Below, piece by piece: positions 24,600 to 32,893 of a stretch of 64,000 nucleotides of DNA. Every line of letters begins with the position of its first letter. Within the stretch, counting starts at the first letter, position 1. The notes beneath the pieces were generated by a model, which worked only from the letters and a program-made list of their open reading frames with translations, had not been told where the DNA came from and did not search any database. Position numbers and translations under genes: made by a program. Source of the DNA: Herbidospora sakaeratensis (GTDB lineage Bacteria > Actinomycetota > Actinomycetes > Streptosporangiales > Streptosporangiaceae); NCBI RefSeq assembly GCF_001570525.1, contig NZ_BBXC01000007.1, positions 485,364-549,363 on the forward strand. Reading direction: 5' to 3'.

Positions 24600-26381
24600 G
24601 TGCCGTACACCGAAGGGACCCGGGCCTTTCAGGTCGACCTGCGCGGAGTGGTCGATCTGCTCAGCCGGCATCTCTACTCCAGTCCGCGCGTCTACGTCCG
24701 TGAGCTGCTGCAGAACGCCTGCGACGCGATCGTCGCGCGGCGGGCGGGCGATCCGATGGCGCCCGGGCGCATCCGGGTGGAGGTGGGGCCCGGCACGATC
24801 CGGGTGCACGACACCGGGATCGGGCTCACCGAAGACGAGGTGCACACGCTGCTGGCGACGATCGGGCGCTCGTCCAAGCGCGACGAGCTCGGGTTCGCGC
24901 GGCACGAGTTCCTGGGCCAGTTCGGCATCGGCCTGCTGTCGGGGTTCCTGGTCGCCGACGAGATCCACGTCGAGTCGCGGTCGGCCTCCGGCGGGCCCGC
25001 CGTGGTGTGGACCGGGCGGTCGGACGGCAGCTACGACGTCGCCGCCGGAGCCGCCGGGCCGGGCGAACCGGGCACCACGGTCACCTTACGCCCGCGCCGC
25101 GACGCGGCCGTCTGGACTTCCAGCCGGACCGTAACGGAATTGGCCCAGCTCTTCGGCTCGCTGCTGCCCGTCGAGGTGAGCGTCGACGGCGTCGCGGTGT
25201 CCGGCGCGGGCGCGCCCTGGCAGGTCCGCCACGCCAGTCCCGCCCTGAGGCGGGAGGCGCTGACGGCGTACGGGAGAGAGCTCTTCGGCTTCTCCGCCTT
25301 CGACGTGATCGACCTGGCGGTGCCCGAGGCGGGGCTGACCGGGGTGGCGTTCGTGGTGCCCCACCCGGCCAACCCAGGGGCCCGCGACGCGCACCGCGTC
25401 TACCTCAAGGGCATGCTGCTGTCGGAGAAGCTGACCGGGCTGCTGCCCGAGTGGGCGTTCTTCGTGCGGTGCGTCGTCGACGCCGCCGAGCTGCGCCCGA
25501 CCGCCTCCCGTGAGGCGCTCTACGACGACGACCTGCTCGAACACACCCGCGACGCGCTCGGCGCGCAACTGCGCGAGTGGCTGGTGCGGCTGGCCACCAC
25601 CGACCCGGCCCGGTTGCGCGGCTTCCTGCGGCTGCACCACCTGGGCGTGAAGGCGCTGGCCCTGCACGACGACGACATGCTGCGGCTGGTCGACCGGTGG
25701 ATCGAGTACGAGACCGCCGAAGGGCCGATGACCCTCGCCCAGTTCCGGGTCCGGCACCCGGCCGGGCGTTTCACGACCAGCGTCGACGAGTTCCGCCAGC
25801 TCTCCGGGGTCTGCGCGGCCCAGGGCGTGGGGCTGCTGAACGCCGGTTACGTGTACGACGGCGACATCCTCGCCCGGCTCACCCGCATCGAACCGGGCCA
25901 CGGGCTCTCCCGCCTCGAACCGGCAGAGCTCACCACCCGCATGGCCCCCGTCGACCCGGCCGCCGAACTGGCGGTCCGCGGCTTCCTCGCCACCGCCGCC
26001 ACCGCGCTGGCCCCGCTCGGCTGCGAGGTCGTGCTGCGCGACTTCGACCCGGCCGCGCTGCCCGCCCTCTACCTGACCAGCCGGGCCGCCCGCCACGAGG
26101 CCCAGGCCCGCGAGGCCGGCGAGATGGCGGGGGAGATGTGGGCCGACGTGCTGGGCGCGCTCGACGCCGGCCGGGGCGAGCAGCCGCAACTGGTGCTCAA
26201 CCATCGCAACCCGCTGGTGCGCCGGGTCACCCGCCTGTCCGACCCAGACCTGGCCGCCACCGCCGTCGAGGCGCTCTACGGCATGGCGCTGCTGCACGGC
26301 CACCACCCGATGCGGGCGGCCGACACCGCCACGCTCAACCGGTCGTTCCTCGGCCTGCTCGACTGGGCCGTCAATGGATGA
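24600..26381 (+). CDS. Hsp90 (HtpG)-family protein
   Basis: A 593-residue GHKL ATPase of the Hsp90 family. The N-box is VRELLQNACDAIVARR with Glu35, Asn39 and Asp42; DTGIGLT is at 71-77; the ATP-lid glycine motif GQFGIGLLSGF starts at 106; and TVTLRPR ends the nucleotide domain. The middle part has VYLKGMLLSE and RPTASREALYDDD, which carries the catalytic Arg-type loop. The C-terminal third diverges from Escherichia coli HtpG (624 residues) and lacks MEEVD. The start is GTG 24600. Its stop overlaps the TPR gene start by 8 bp. It probably serves a dedicated client rather than being the general chaperone; that is inference from the gene context. Confidence 0.85.
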   Translation: MPYTEGTRAFQVDLRGVVDLLSRHLYSSPRVYVRELLQNACDAIVARRAGDPMAPGRIRVEVGPGTIRVHDTGIGLTEDEVHTLLATIGRSSKRDELGFARHEFLGQFGIGLLSGFLVADEIHVESRSASGGPAVVWTGRSDGSYDVAAGAAGPGEPGTTVTLRPRRDAAVWTSSRTVTELAQLFGSLLPVEVSVDGVAVSGAGAPWQVRHASPALRREALTAYGRELFGFSAFDVIDLAVPEAGLTGVAFVVPHPANPGARDAHRVYLKGMLLSEKLTGLLPEWAFFVRCVVDAAELRPTASREALYDDDLLEHTRDALGAQLREWLVRLATTDPARLRGFLRLHHLGVKALALHDDDMLRLVDRWIEYETAEGPMTLAQFRVRHPAGRFTTSVDEFRQLSGVCAAQGVGLLNAGYVYDGDILARLTRIEPGHGLSRLEPAELTTRMAPVDPAAELAVRGFLATAATALAPLGCEVVLRDFDPAALPALYLTSRAARHEAQAREAGEMAGEMWADVLGALDAGRGEQPQLVLNHRNPLVRRVTRLSDPDLAATAVEALYGMALLHGHHPMRAADTATLNRSFLGLLDWAVNG

Positions 26382-28401
26382 CGTCCACGAGCTGATCGAC
26401 CGGGCGCGGGCGCTGCCCTACGGCGAGGCGAAGACCACGCTGCTGGAGACGGCCCTGCGGCACGCCGAGGCGACCGGCGACAAGGCCCTGACCTGGGCGG
26501 TCCGGATGGAGCTGACCGAGGCCTACCAGTACGGCGCCGAGCACGCCAAGGCCTTCGCGGCCTTCGCCCGCTGCCTGGCCGACCACGACGCCGAGCCCGG
26601 CGGCTTCGGCGAGTGGTCCGTCCACAACCTGCTCTGGCAGTTCAAGTGGATCGTCGGCGACCTGCGCCGCTTCCCCGAGGTGCCGCTGGCCCGCACCCAC
26701 CAGATGCTCGACGACATGGAGCGCCGCTACCGCGAGAACGGCGACGGCCTGCACGCCGTCTGGGCCGCCCGCTGCGCGCACGCCGCCCACCTGGGCGACC
26801 ACGCCGCCGCCGACGAGCTCTACCACCGCTGGACGACCACCCCGCGCGACATCCTGAGCGACTGCGAGGGCTGCGACCCGACCTCCCGGGCCTTCTACCT
26901 GATCCTGCGCGGCCGCGACGAGGAGGCCGTCGAGCTGGCCGAGCCGGTGCTGCGCGGCGAGCTGACCTGCCACGTCCAGCCGCAGAGCATCCTGACCACG
27001 CTGCTGCCCGCCTACGTGCGGACCGGCCGGTTCGCCGAGGCCGCGCACGCCCACCGGGTCGCCTACCGGGCGATCCGCGGCGACGCCAACGAGGTCGAGG
27101 AGATCGCCTCCCACCTGTGGTTCTGCGCGGTCACCGGCAACCTGGCCCGCGGCCTGGAGATCCTCACCCGCGAACGCCCGCTGCTCGACCGGGCCCCGAA
27201 CCCCGGCGCGGCCATGTGGTTCGCGGCGGCCGGCGCGCTGCTGCTCCGCCTGCTCCGCGAGCAGGGCCACGCCGGGCCCAGCGACCCGGCCGAGGAGGCC
27301 GCCCTCACCGCGAGGGCCCGCGAGATCGCGGGCCGGTTCGACGCGCGCAACGGCACCTCCGAGCAGAGCCGCCGCGTCGACGAGTGGCTGACCGCCGAAC
27401 CGCTGGGCGAGCACGTGCCGCTCGACCCCCGCGCCCGGCACTCCCCGCCGCCGATCCCGCCCGCCCCGCTGCCGCCCGCGCACACCCCCGAAGAGCTGCT
27501 CGACCTGGCCGAGGAGGCGTGGCAGCGCGGCCGCGTCGACGAGGCCAAGGCCGCCTGGGCCCGGTACGACACGTGCCCGCCCGACCCCTCCCTGGAGGCG
27601 CGCCGGGCCGACGGCCGGGGCCTGGTCGCCATGGTCGACGGCGACACCGCGACCGCGCTGGCCGAATGGCGGCGGGCCGCCGGCCTGCACACCGACGACG
27701 ACCGCCGTCAGGGCTCCCTCGGCCGCATCGGCCTGCTGCTCTGCCAGCTCGGGCAGGGCGACGAGGGCCTGCCGATGGTCGAGCGGTCGGCCGGGGCGCT
27801 GAACACGCCGAACGCGATCATCCGGCTCGCGCACGCCTACCTGACCCTGGGCCGCGACGACGACGCGGAGCGGGTGCTGGCCGCCGCGCCGCCCACCGGC
27901 GCCGGCCTGCTGCTGCTCGCCAACGTGCGCGGCGACGTCGCGACCGCGCTGCGCGCCCGCGACGCCCTGCGGGCCGAGGACGACCGCGAGGGCCTGGCCC
28001 GCGCCTGCGGCCTCCACGCCCACCTGCTGCTGTCGGCCGGGGTCGACGAGACGGGCGCCCGCGAGGTGCTGGCCGCCTACGACGAGGCCCTCGCCAACGC
28101 CCCGGCGTCCGACCGGGCCGGGATCCACCACGACCGGGGCAGCCTGCACCTCCAGCTCGGGCTGGTCCCCGAGGCGCTCGACGACCTCGTCGAGGCGGTC
28201 GCCCAGTACGTCGCCGACGGCGACATGGAGCCGGTCCGGTACGCCCGGTTGTCGCTGGCCGAGGCGTACGCCCGGCTGGGCCGCCCGGTCGAGGCGGAGA
28301 TCGCCGCCGAGGAGGCGCTCGGCGGGTTCCGGGCCGCAGGTGACGACGAGGTGTGCGCGCGCATCGAGGAATTCATCGCCGACCTGCAAGAAGACGACTG
28401 A
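26374..28401 (+). CDS. Tetratricopeptide-repeat protein coupled to the Hsp90-like gene
   Basis: A 675-residue, wholly helical, soluble protein made of TPR-like helix pairs. Examples are DKALTWAVRMELTEAYQYGAEHAKAF near the N-terminus, RGRDEEAVELAEPVLRGEL near 190, and a classical run at the C-terminus (AGIHHDRGSLHLQLGLVPEA, YARLSLAEAYARLGRPVEAE). A proline-rich spacer (SPPPIPPAPLPPAH, about residues 355-370) divides it into two halves. A CDGCD-like pair occurs in LSDCEGCDPTS. TPR domains are the standard co-chaperone modules of eukaryotic Hsp90. Here the start codon lies inside the Hsp90-like gene, so co-translation is likely. Function unknown. Confidence 0.75.
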   Translation: MDDVHELIDRARALPYGEAKTTLLETALRHAEATGDKALTWAVRMELTEAYQYGAEHAKAFAAFARCLADHDAEPGGFGEWSVHNLLWQFKWIVGDLRRFPEVPLARTHQMLDDMERRYRENGDGLHAVWAARCAHAAHLGDHAAADELYHRWTTTPRDILSDCEGCDPTSRAFYLILRGRDEEAVELAEPVLRGELTCHVQPQSILTTLLPAYVRTGRFAEAAHAHRVAYRAIRGDANEVEEIASHLWFCAVTGNLARGLEILTRERPLLDRAPNPGAAMWFAAAGALLLRLLREQGHAGPSDPAEEAALTARAREIAGRFDARNGTSEQSRRVDEWLTAEPLGEHVPLDPRARHSPPPIPPAPLPPAHTPEELLDLAEEAWQRGRVDEAKAAWARYDTCPPDPSLEARRADGRGLVAMVDGDTATALAEWRRAAGLHTDDDRRQGSLGRIGLLLCQLGQGDEGLPMVERSAGALNTPNAIIRLAHAYLTLGRDDDAERVLAAAPPTGAGLLLLANVRGDVATALRARDALRAEDDREGLARACGLHAHLLLSAGVDETGAREVLAAYDEALANAPASDRAGIHHDRGSLHLQLGLVPEALDDLVEAVAQYVADGDMEPVRYARLSLAEAYARLGRPVEAEIAAEEALGGFRAAGDDEVCARIEEFIADLQEDD

Positions 28402-28413
28402 CCGTCGCCTGGC

Positions 28414-28464
28414 GTTCATTGACAACGGGTACCCGCTTATCTGTTCATTTTTGGTTATCACGCT
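28414..28464 (+). promoter_or_regulatory. Candidate PHO box (PhoP-binding direct repeats) upstream of phoD
   Basis: GTTCATTGACA (28414-28424), GTTCATTTTTG (28443-28453) and the contiguous GTTATCACGCT (28454-28464) match the 11-bp direct-repeat units beginning GTTCA that Streptomyces PhoP binds. A TTGACA hexamer overlaps the first unit (28419-28424). The location 50-100 bp before a PhoD-type phosphatase gene fits phosphate-starvation control. Inference from pattern only. Confidence 0.5.
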
Positions 28465-28515
28465 GGTCAGAGCCGTAAAACAATTCCGACAGACTGACGG
28501 TCTGCACTGTCAGAC

Positions 28516-30030
28516 GTGCAGCGCAGATCGTTCATCTCCGGCGTGCTCCTGGCCGCCGCGGCGCCCGCTCTCCCGGCTCTCCCGTCCCGAGCCCTGAAGG
28601 CCGATCCCTTCGCCGTCGGCGTCGCCTCGGGGGATCCGTCCCCTGATGGCTTCGTGGTGTGGACCCGTCTCGTGATCGACCCCTACGGCGCGGACGGCCG
28701 GGGTTCGATGCCCTCGCGGGACATCGACGTGAAGTGGCAGGTGTCCACAGACGAGAAATTCGCGACCATCGTGCGCGACGGGACGGCCACCGCGTCGGCC
28801 CGCTCGGCGCACAGCGTGCACGTCGAGCTGGAGGGGCTCCAGCCCGGCCGGGAGTACTTCTACCGGTTCCGGGCCGAGAACTCCGTCTCGCCCGTCGGCC
28901 GCACCCGCACCAGCCCGTCCGTCGTGTCGCCGCTGACCTTCGCCATCGCGGCCTGCGCCCACTGGGAGCACGGCTACTACACGGCGTACCGGCGGCTGGC
29001 CGAGCAGGAACCCGACCTGGTCGTCCACCTGGGCGACTACATGTACGAGTACCAGCCCAACGGCTACACCGCGCCCTTCGGCAACATCCGCACCCATTCG
29101 GGCGGGGTGAAGTGCGCGACGCTGGCCGACTACCGGATGCGGCACGCGCAGTACAAGAGCGACCCCGACCTGCAGGCCGCGCACGCGGTCGCGCCGTGGC
29201 TGGTCGCCTTCGACGACCACGAGATCGAGAACAACTGGGCCGCCGACGTGTCGGCCAGCGACGCGCCCGCCTTCGAGCAGCGCCGCGCGTTCGCCTTCCA
29301 GGCGTACTACGAGAACATGCCGCTCCGGCGGGCCAGCGTGCCCAAGGGCGCCTCGATCACGATCAACCGGCGGGTCTCCTGGGGGCCGCTGGCCCGCTTC
29401 CACCTGCTCGACACCCGCCAGTTCCGCGACGACCAGGCGTGCGAGGACGGCGTGCGGGCCGGCTGCGACGACCGCCTCGACAGCGGGCGCACCCTCCTGG
29501 GCAAGGCCCAGCACAAGTGGCTCGTCGACGGCCTGCGCGACTCCCCGGCCCAGTGGAACCTCGTCGGCCAGCAGATCGTGATGACCCAGAAGGACCTCAA
29601 GGTCGGGCCCGGCCGCGAGTCGAACCTCGACTCCTGGGACGGCTACGCCGCCGAGCGCGACCAGTTGCTGCGCGGCATGGCCGGGGTGAGCAACCCGGTC
29701 GTGCTCACCGGTGACGCGCACATCCACCACGCGGCGGAGTTGCGCACCGACTTCGACGACCCCGAGACCAACGTCGGCGTCGAGCTGGTCGCCACCTCGA
29801 TCGCCAGCGACGGCGACGGCTACCGCGACACCGAGCGCATGTCGGCGCTGCGCGCCGAGAACCCGCACATCAAGTACCTCGACCAGCGCCGCGGCTACAT
29901 CCTGGCCCGCCTGTCGGAGCAGGAACTCACGGCCGACTTCCGCACCCTCGACTACATCAGCCGCCGGGGCGCCCCCGCGAAGACCTCGGCCCGGTTCACC
30001 GTCCCGGCGGGCGAGCGGAGGTTCGCGTGA
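28516..30030 (+). CDS. phoD: Secreted PhoD-type alkaline phosphatase/phosphodiesterase
   Basis: A 504-residue protein. MQRRSFISGVLLAAAA is a Tat-type signal with twin arginines at 3-4. The mature enzyme has the PhoD N-domain (FAVGVASGDPSPDGFVVWTRL) and metallophosphatase motifs: HLGDYMYEY, FDDHEIENNW, and TGDAHIHH near residue 400, which supply the iron/calcium ligands of PhoD. Such enzymes release phosphate from phosphomonoesters, phosphodiesters and teichoic acid. GTG 28516 is the only start upstream of the Tat motif. It is preceded by a possible PHO box. The stop overlaps the GTG of the FG-GAP gene (GTGA), so the two are co-expressed. Confidence 0.9.
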   Translation: MQRRSFISGVLLAAAAPALPALPSRALKADPFAVGVASGDPSPDGFVVWTRLVIDPYGADGRGSMPSRDIDVKWQVSTDEKFATIVRDGTATASARSAHSVHVELEGLQPGREYFYRFRAENSVSPVGRTRTSPSVVSPLTFAIAACAHWEHGYYTAYRRLAEQEPDLVVHLGDYMYEYQPNGYTAPFGNIRTHSGGVKCATLADYRMRHAQYKSDPDLQAAHAVAPWLVAFDDHEIENNWAADVSASDAPAFEQRRAFAFQAYYENMPLRRASVPKGASITINRRVSWGPLARFHLLDTRQFRDDQACEDGVRAGCDDRLDSGRTLLGKAQHKWLVDGLRDSPAQWNLVGQQIVMTQKDLKVGPGRESNLDSWDGYAAERDQLLRGMAGVSNPVVLTGDAHIHHAAELRTDFDDPETNVGVELVATSIASDGDGYRDTERMSALRAENPHIKYLDQRRGYILARLSEQELTADFRTLDYISRRGAPAKTSARFTVPAGERRFA

Positions 30031-31274
30031 TCCTCGGCGTGGTGGCCCTCACCATCCCCCTGCTCACCGGCCTGGCCCCGCAGTGCGACGCCTTCGTGGC
30101 CATCGCCCAGCCCTACGCGACCGTCGACGGCCAGGTCAGAGCGGGCGCGGTACGCATCCTCGACGGCCCCCTGATCACCCAGGACGACCCGGAGCCGGGC
30201 GACATGTTCGGCTCCGCCCTGGCGACGGGCGACTTCGACGGCGACGGCTGCGCCGACCTGGCCGTCGGCGCCTCCGAGGAGGACGCCGGCCCCGGCGGCC
30301 GCGACGGGCACGGCGTCGTCGAGATCCTGTACGGCCTGACCTCCCGGAAGACCGTCACCCTGCCCGGCAAGGGGGCCGACCGCTTCGGCGCGGCCCTCGC
30401 GGCGGGCGACCTCGACGGCGACGGCGACGACGAACTGGCCATCGGCGCGCCCGGCGGCGGCTCGGTCTACGTCCACGGGCAGGGGCCGAAGCTGCGCCGG
30501 ATCAAGAACACCGGCGGCGCGGTGACCGACCAGTTCGGCGAGGCGCTGGCCACCGGCGACTTCGACGGCGACGGCACGGACGAGCTGGCCATCGGCGCGC
30601 CCGGCGCCAACCTGATCCGCCAGGGCGAGGGCACCGTCACCCTGATCGGGAAGAACGGCCGCCGCCTGCTCTACTCGCAGGAGACCTACGGCATCGACGG
30701 CCTCTCGGAGAGCTGGGACGCCTTCGGCGCGGCCCTGGCCACCGGCGACTTCAACGCCGACGGCCACGACGACCTGGCGATCGGCGTGCCCGGCGAGGGC
30801 CTGAACAAGCTCCAGCGGGCCGGCGACTACGGCGAGGGGGCCGTGGACGTCGTCTACGGCTCACCCGGCGGCCTGCGCCCGGCCACCGCCGAAGCCTGGA
30901 CGCAGAACAGCCTGGCCGGCGACGCGATCATGTACGACCGTTTCGGCACCTCCCTGGCCGCGGGCGACCTGAACGGCGATGGCGACGACGAGCTCGTGGT
31001 CGGGGTGCCCGGCGAGAACGCCGTCCAGGTGCTGGCCGGCACCCGCACCGGCGGCCTGACCAAGAACCACAACCTGCTGATCCCCGGCCCGAAGGGCGCC
31101 GAGTTCGGGGCGGCCGTCCTGGTGCACGGCGGCGACCTGATCGTCGGCGCGCCGACCAAGGGCGAGGTCTACCGCTACCGGGGCAGCGTGAAGAAGGGCT
31201 CCTACCCGGGCGTGGGGAGGAAGGGCGAGAAGATCGCCGAAGGGAACGGGTTCTTCGGCTTCGGCCTCGGCTAG
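30027..31274 (+). CDS. Secreted FG-GAP (integrin alpha-like) beta-propeller protein
   Basis: A 415-residue protein with a short hydrophobic N-terminus (MILGVVALTIPLLTGLAP), probably a signal peptide. At least five FG-GAP repeats follow, each with FG…LATGDFDGDG…DLAVGAP-type sequence and a DxDxDG calcium loop (near residues 70, 130, 175, 240 and 315). It is expected to fold as a calcium-binding seven-bladed propeller outside the cell. No enzymatic motif is visible. Coupling to phoD suggests it acts in or near the same phosphate-related process, perhaps binding a polymer or surface. Its TAG overlaps the convergent MFS gene's stop within CTAG. Confidence 0.82.
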   Translation: MILGVVALTIPLLTGLAPQCDAFVAIAQPYATVDGQVRAGAVRILDGPLITQDDPEPGDMFGSALATGDFDGDGCADLAVGASEEDAGPGGRDGHGVVEILYGLTSRKTVTLPGKGADRFGAALAAGDLDGDGDDELAIGAPGGGSVYVHGQGPKLRRIKNTGGAVTDQFGEALATGDFDGDGTDELAIGAPGANLIRQGEGTVTLIGKNGRRLLYSQETYGIDGLSESWDAFGAALATGDFNADGHDDLAIGVPGEGLNKLQRAGDYGEGAVDVVYGSPGGLRPATAEAWTQNSLAGDAIMYDRFGTSLAAGDLNGDGDDELVVGVPGENAVQVLAGTRTGGLTKNHNLLIPGPKGAEFGAAVLVHGGDLIVGAPTKGEVYRYRGSVKKGSYPGVGRKGEKIAEGNGFFGFGLG

Positions 31275-32641
31275 AAGCGGATCCTGATGCCGACCACGGA
31301 GATCAGCGCCGAGATCGCCATCATGCCCGCGCAGGCGTACATGGACAGCCGGAAGGCCGTGTCGAACAGCGCGGGGTTCAGGTAGGCCTCGCCGGTCAGC
31401 CCGACCAGCGGCGGGACCGCCGCCACGGCCAGCAGGCTGCCGGTCCGGGCCAGGGCGTTGTTGACCCCGCTGGCGATGCCGGCGTGCCGCTGCGAGGCGG
31501 TGGCCAGCACGGTCGCCGTCAGCGGGGCGACCGTCAGCGACAGGCCCAGGCCGAACAGGGTCACCGGCGGCAGCACCTCGGTCAGGTAGTGGGCGCCGTA
31601 GCCGATCCGGCTCATCCACATGAACGCCAGCCCCGACAGCAGGATGCCGATCGTCATGGGCCAGCGCGGGCCGATGCGGCGGGCCAGTTCCCCGGCGTGC
31701 GGGGAGATCACCAGCATCAGCAGCGTCACCGGCACCAGGGCCGAGCCCGCCGCGAACGCCGTGAACCCCGAGACGGTCCGCAGCTGGAGCACGAGCACGA
31801 AGAACACCACGCCCATCGCGGCGTACATGAACAGCGTCACCGCGTTGACGGCGGTGAAGGCGGTGTTCTTGAACAGGCCCACCGGCACCAGCGCCTGCGC
31901 GCCCCGGTGGTGTTCGACGATCACGAAGGCGGCCAGGATGGCCGCGCCCAGGACCATCGGCACGACCTCGGTCTCGATCAGGCCGTAGGTCAGCGCGGCC
32001 AGCCCGATCGCCGCCAGCCCCGCGCCCAGCGCGTCGAAGCGGCCGGCCGCCTCCTCGTCGCGGGTCTCGGGCACGTGCCGCGCCGCGATCAGCAGCACGA
32101 TCACCGCCAGCGGCAGGTTGATGAGGAAGACCCAGCGCCAGCCGATCGTCTGCACGATCCAGCCGCCCAGCAGCGGGCCGATGGCGGCGGCCGTGCCGCC
32201 CAGGCCCGACCAGGCGCCGATCGCCTTCGGCCGGTCCTGCGCCGCGAACGTGGCCTGGATGATCGCCAGCGAGCCTGGTGTCAGCAGCGCGCCGCCGATG
32301 CCCTGGAGCGCGCGGGCCGCGATCAGGGTCTCCATGCTGGGCGCCAGCCCACAGAGGGCCGAGGCGATGGCGAACCAGACCACGCCGATCATGAACACCT
32401 TGCGGCGGCCGTAGCGGTCGCCCAGGGAGCCGCCCAGCAGGATCAGCCCCGCGAGGGTCAGCGTGTAGGCGTTGATCGTCCACTGCAGGCCCTCGATGTC
32501 GGCGTCGAGCGCCCGGCCGAGGTCGGGCAGCGCCACGTTCACCACGGTCCCGTCGAGGAGCGCCATGCCCGAACCGAGCACCGTCGTCGCCAGGATCCAG
32601 CGGCCCTTGGCCGTGCTGAGCTGCACCGCTTCCGTTGTCAC
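31271..32641 (-). CDS. MFS drug transporter, DHA2 (EmrB/QacA-like) family
   Basis: A 456-residue integral membrane protein with about 14 hydrophobic segments. Family motifs: LLDGTVVNVALPDLGRALDA in TM1 (motif D1), LGDRYGRRKVFM in loop 2-3 (motif A), ARALQGIGGALLTPGSLAII (motif B), and GWIVQTIGWRWVFLINLP (motif C region). It exports hydrophobic drugs or metabolites by proton antiport. GTG 32641 is chosen as start: it precedes TTEAVQLSTAKGRWILATTV, and TATGTT lies six bases upstream, consistent with a leaderless transcript. No regulator gene is adjacent. Confidence 0.9.
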   Translation of the reverse strand: MTTEAVQLSTAKGRWILATTVLGSGMALLDGTVVNVALPDLGRALDADIEGLQWTINAYTLTLAGLILLGGSLGDRYGRRKVFMIGVVWFAIASALCGLAPSMETLIAARALQGIGGALLTPGSLAIIQATFAAQDRPKAIGAWSGLGGTAAAIGPLLGGWIVQTIGWRWVFLINLPLAVIVLLIAARHVPETRDEEAAGRFDALGAGLAAIGLAALTYGLIETEVVPMVLGAAILAAFVIVEHHRGAQALVPVGLFKNTAFTAVNAVTLFMYAAMGVVFFVLVLQLRTVSGFTAFAAGSALVPVTLLMLVISPHAGELARRIGPRWPMTIGILLSGLAFMWMSRIGYGAHYLTEVLPPVTLFGLGLSLTVAPLTATVLATASQRHAGIASGVNNALARTGSLLAVAAVPPLVGLTGEAYLNPALFDTAFRLSMYACAGMMAISALISVVGIRIRF

Positions 32642-32893
32642 GGGACCAACATAGTCACCAGGCCGGCCTGCTCCCGGCACCGGGATCGAGTACCGGTACG
32701 GCCGTATTTCGTGCCCCAAATGGTTTTTTCTTTTCTCACGCCTTTCCCGGAGTGATGTGAGGGAGAGCCGCTTACCGCCAAAATGACTGATGTTTATTGG
32801 CAGATGTCATGCTTGAAGGCCCCGCCTCCAGCCAGATAGTCACGGTGTGTCAGTGCGGCATGTCATGTCGCAGCAGCACCCTAAGGGGGTCTC
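32642..32893. other. Divergent intergenic region upstream of MFS and metallopeptidase genes
   Basis: A 252-bp gap that is notably less G+C-rich than its surroundings. It has a perfect 10-bp palindrome GTACCGGTAC (32690-32699), a T-rich tract (ttttttcttttct, about 32722-32735) and two copies of ATGTCATG further on. AAGGGGG before 32894 is the peptidase ribosome-binding site. Possibly operator sites; no RNA gene seen. Confidence 0.4.
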
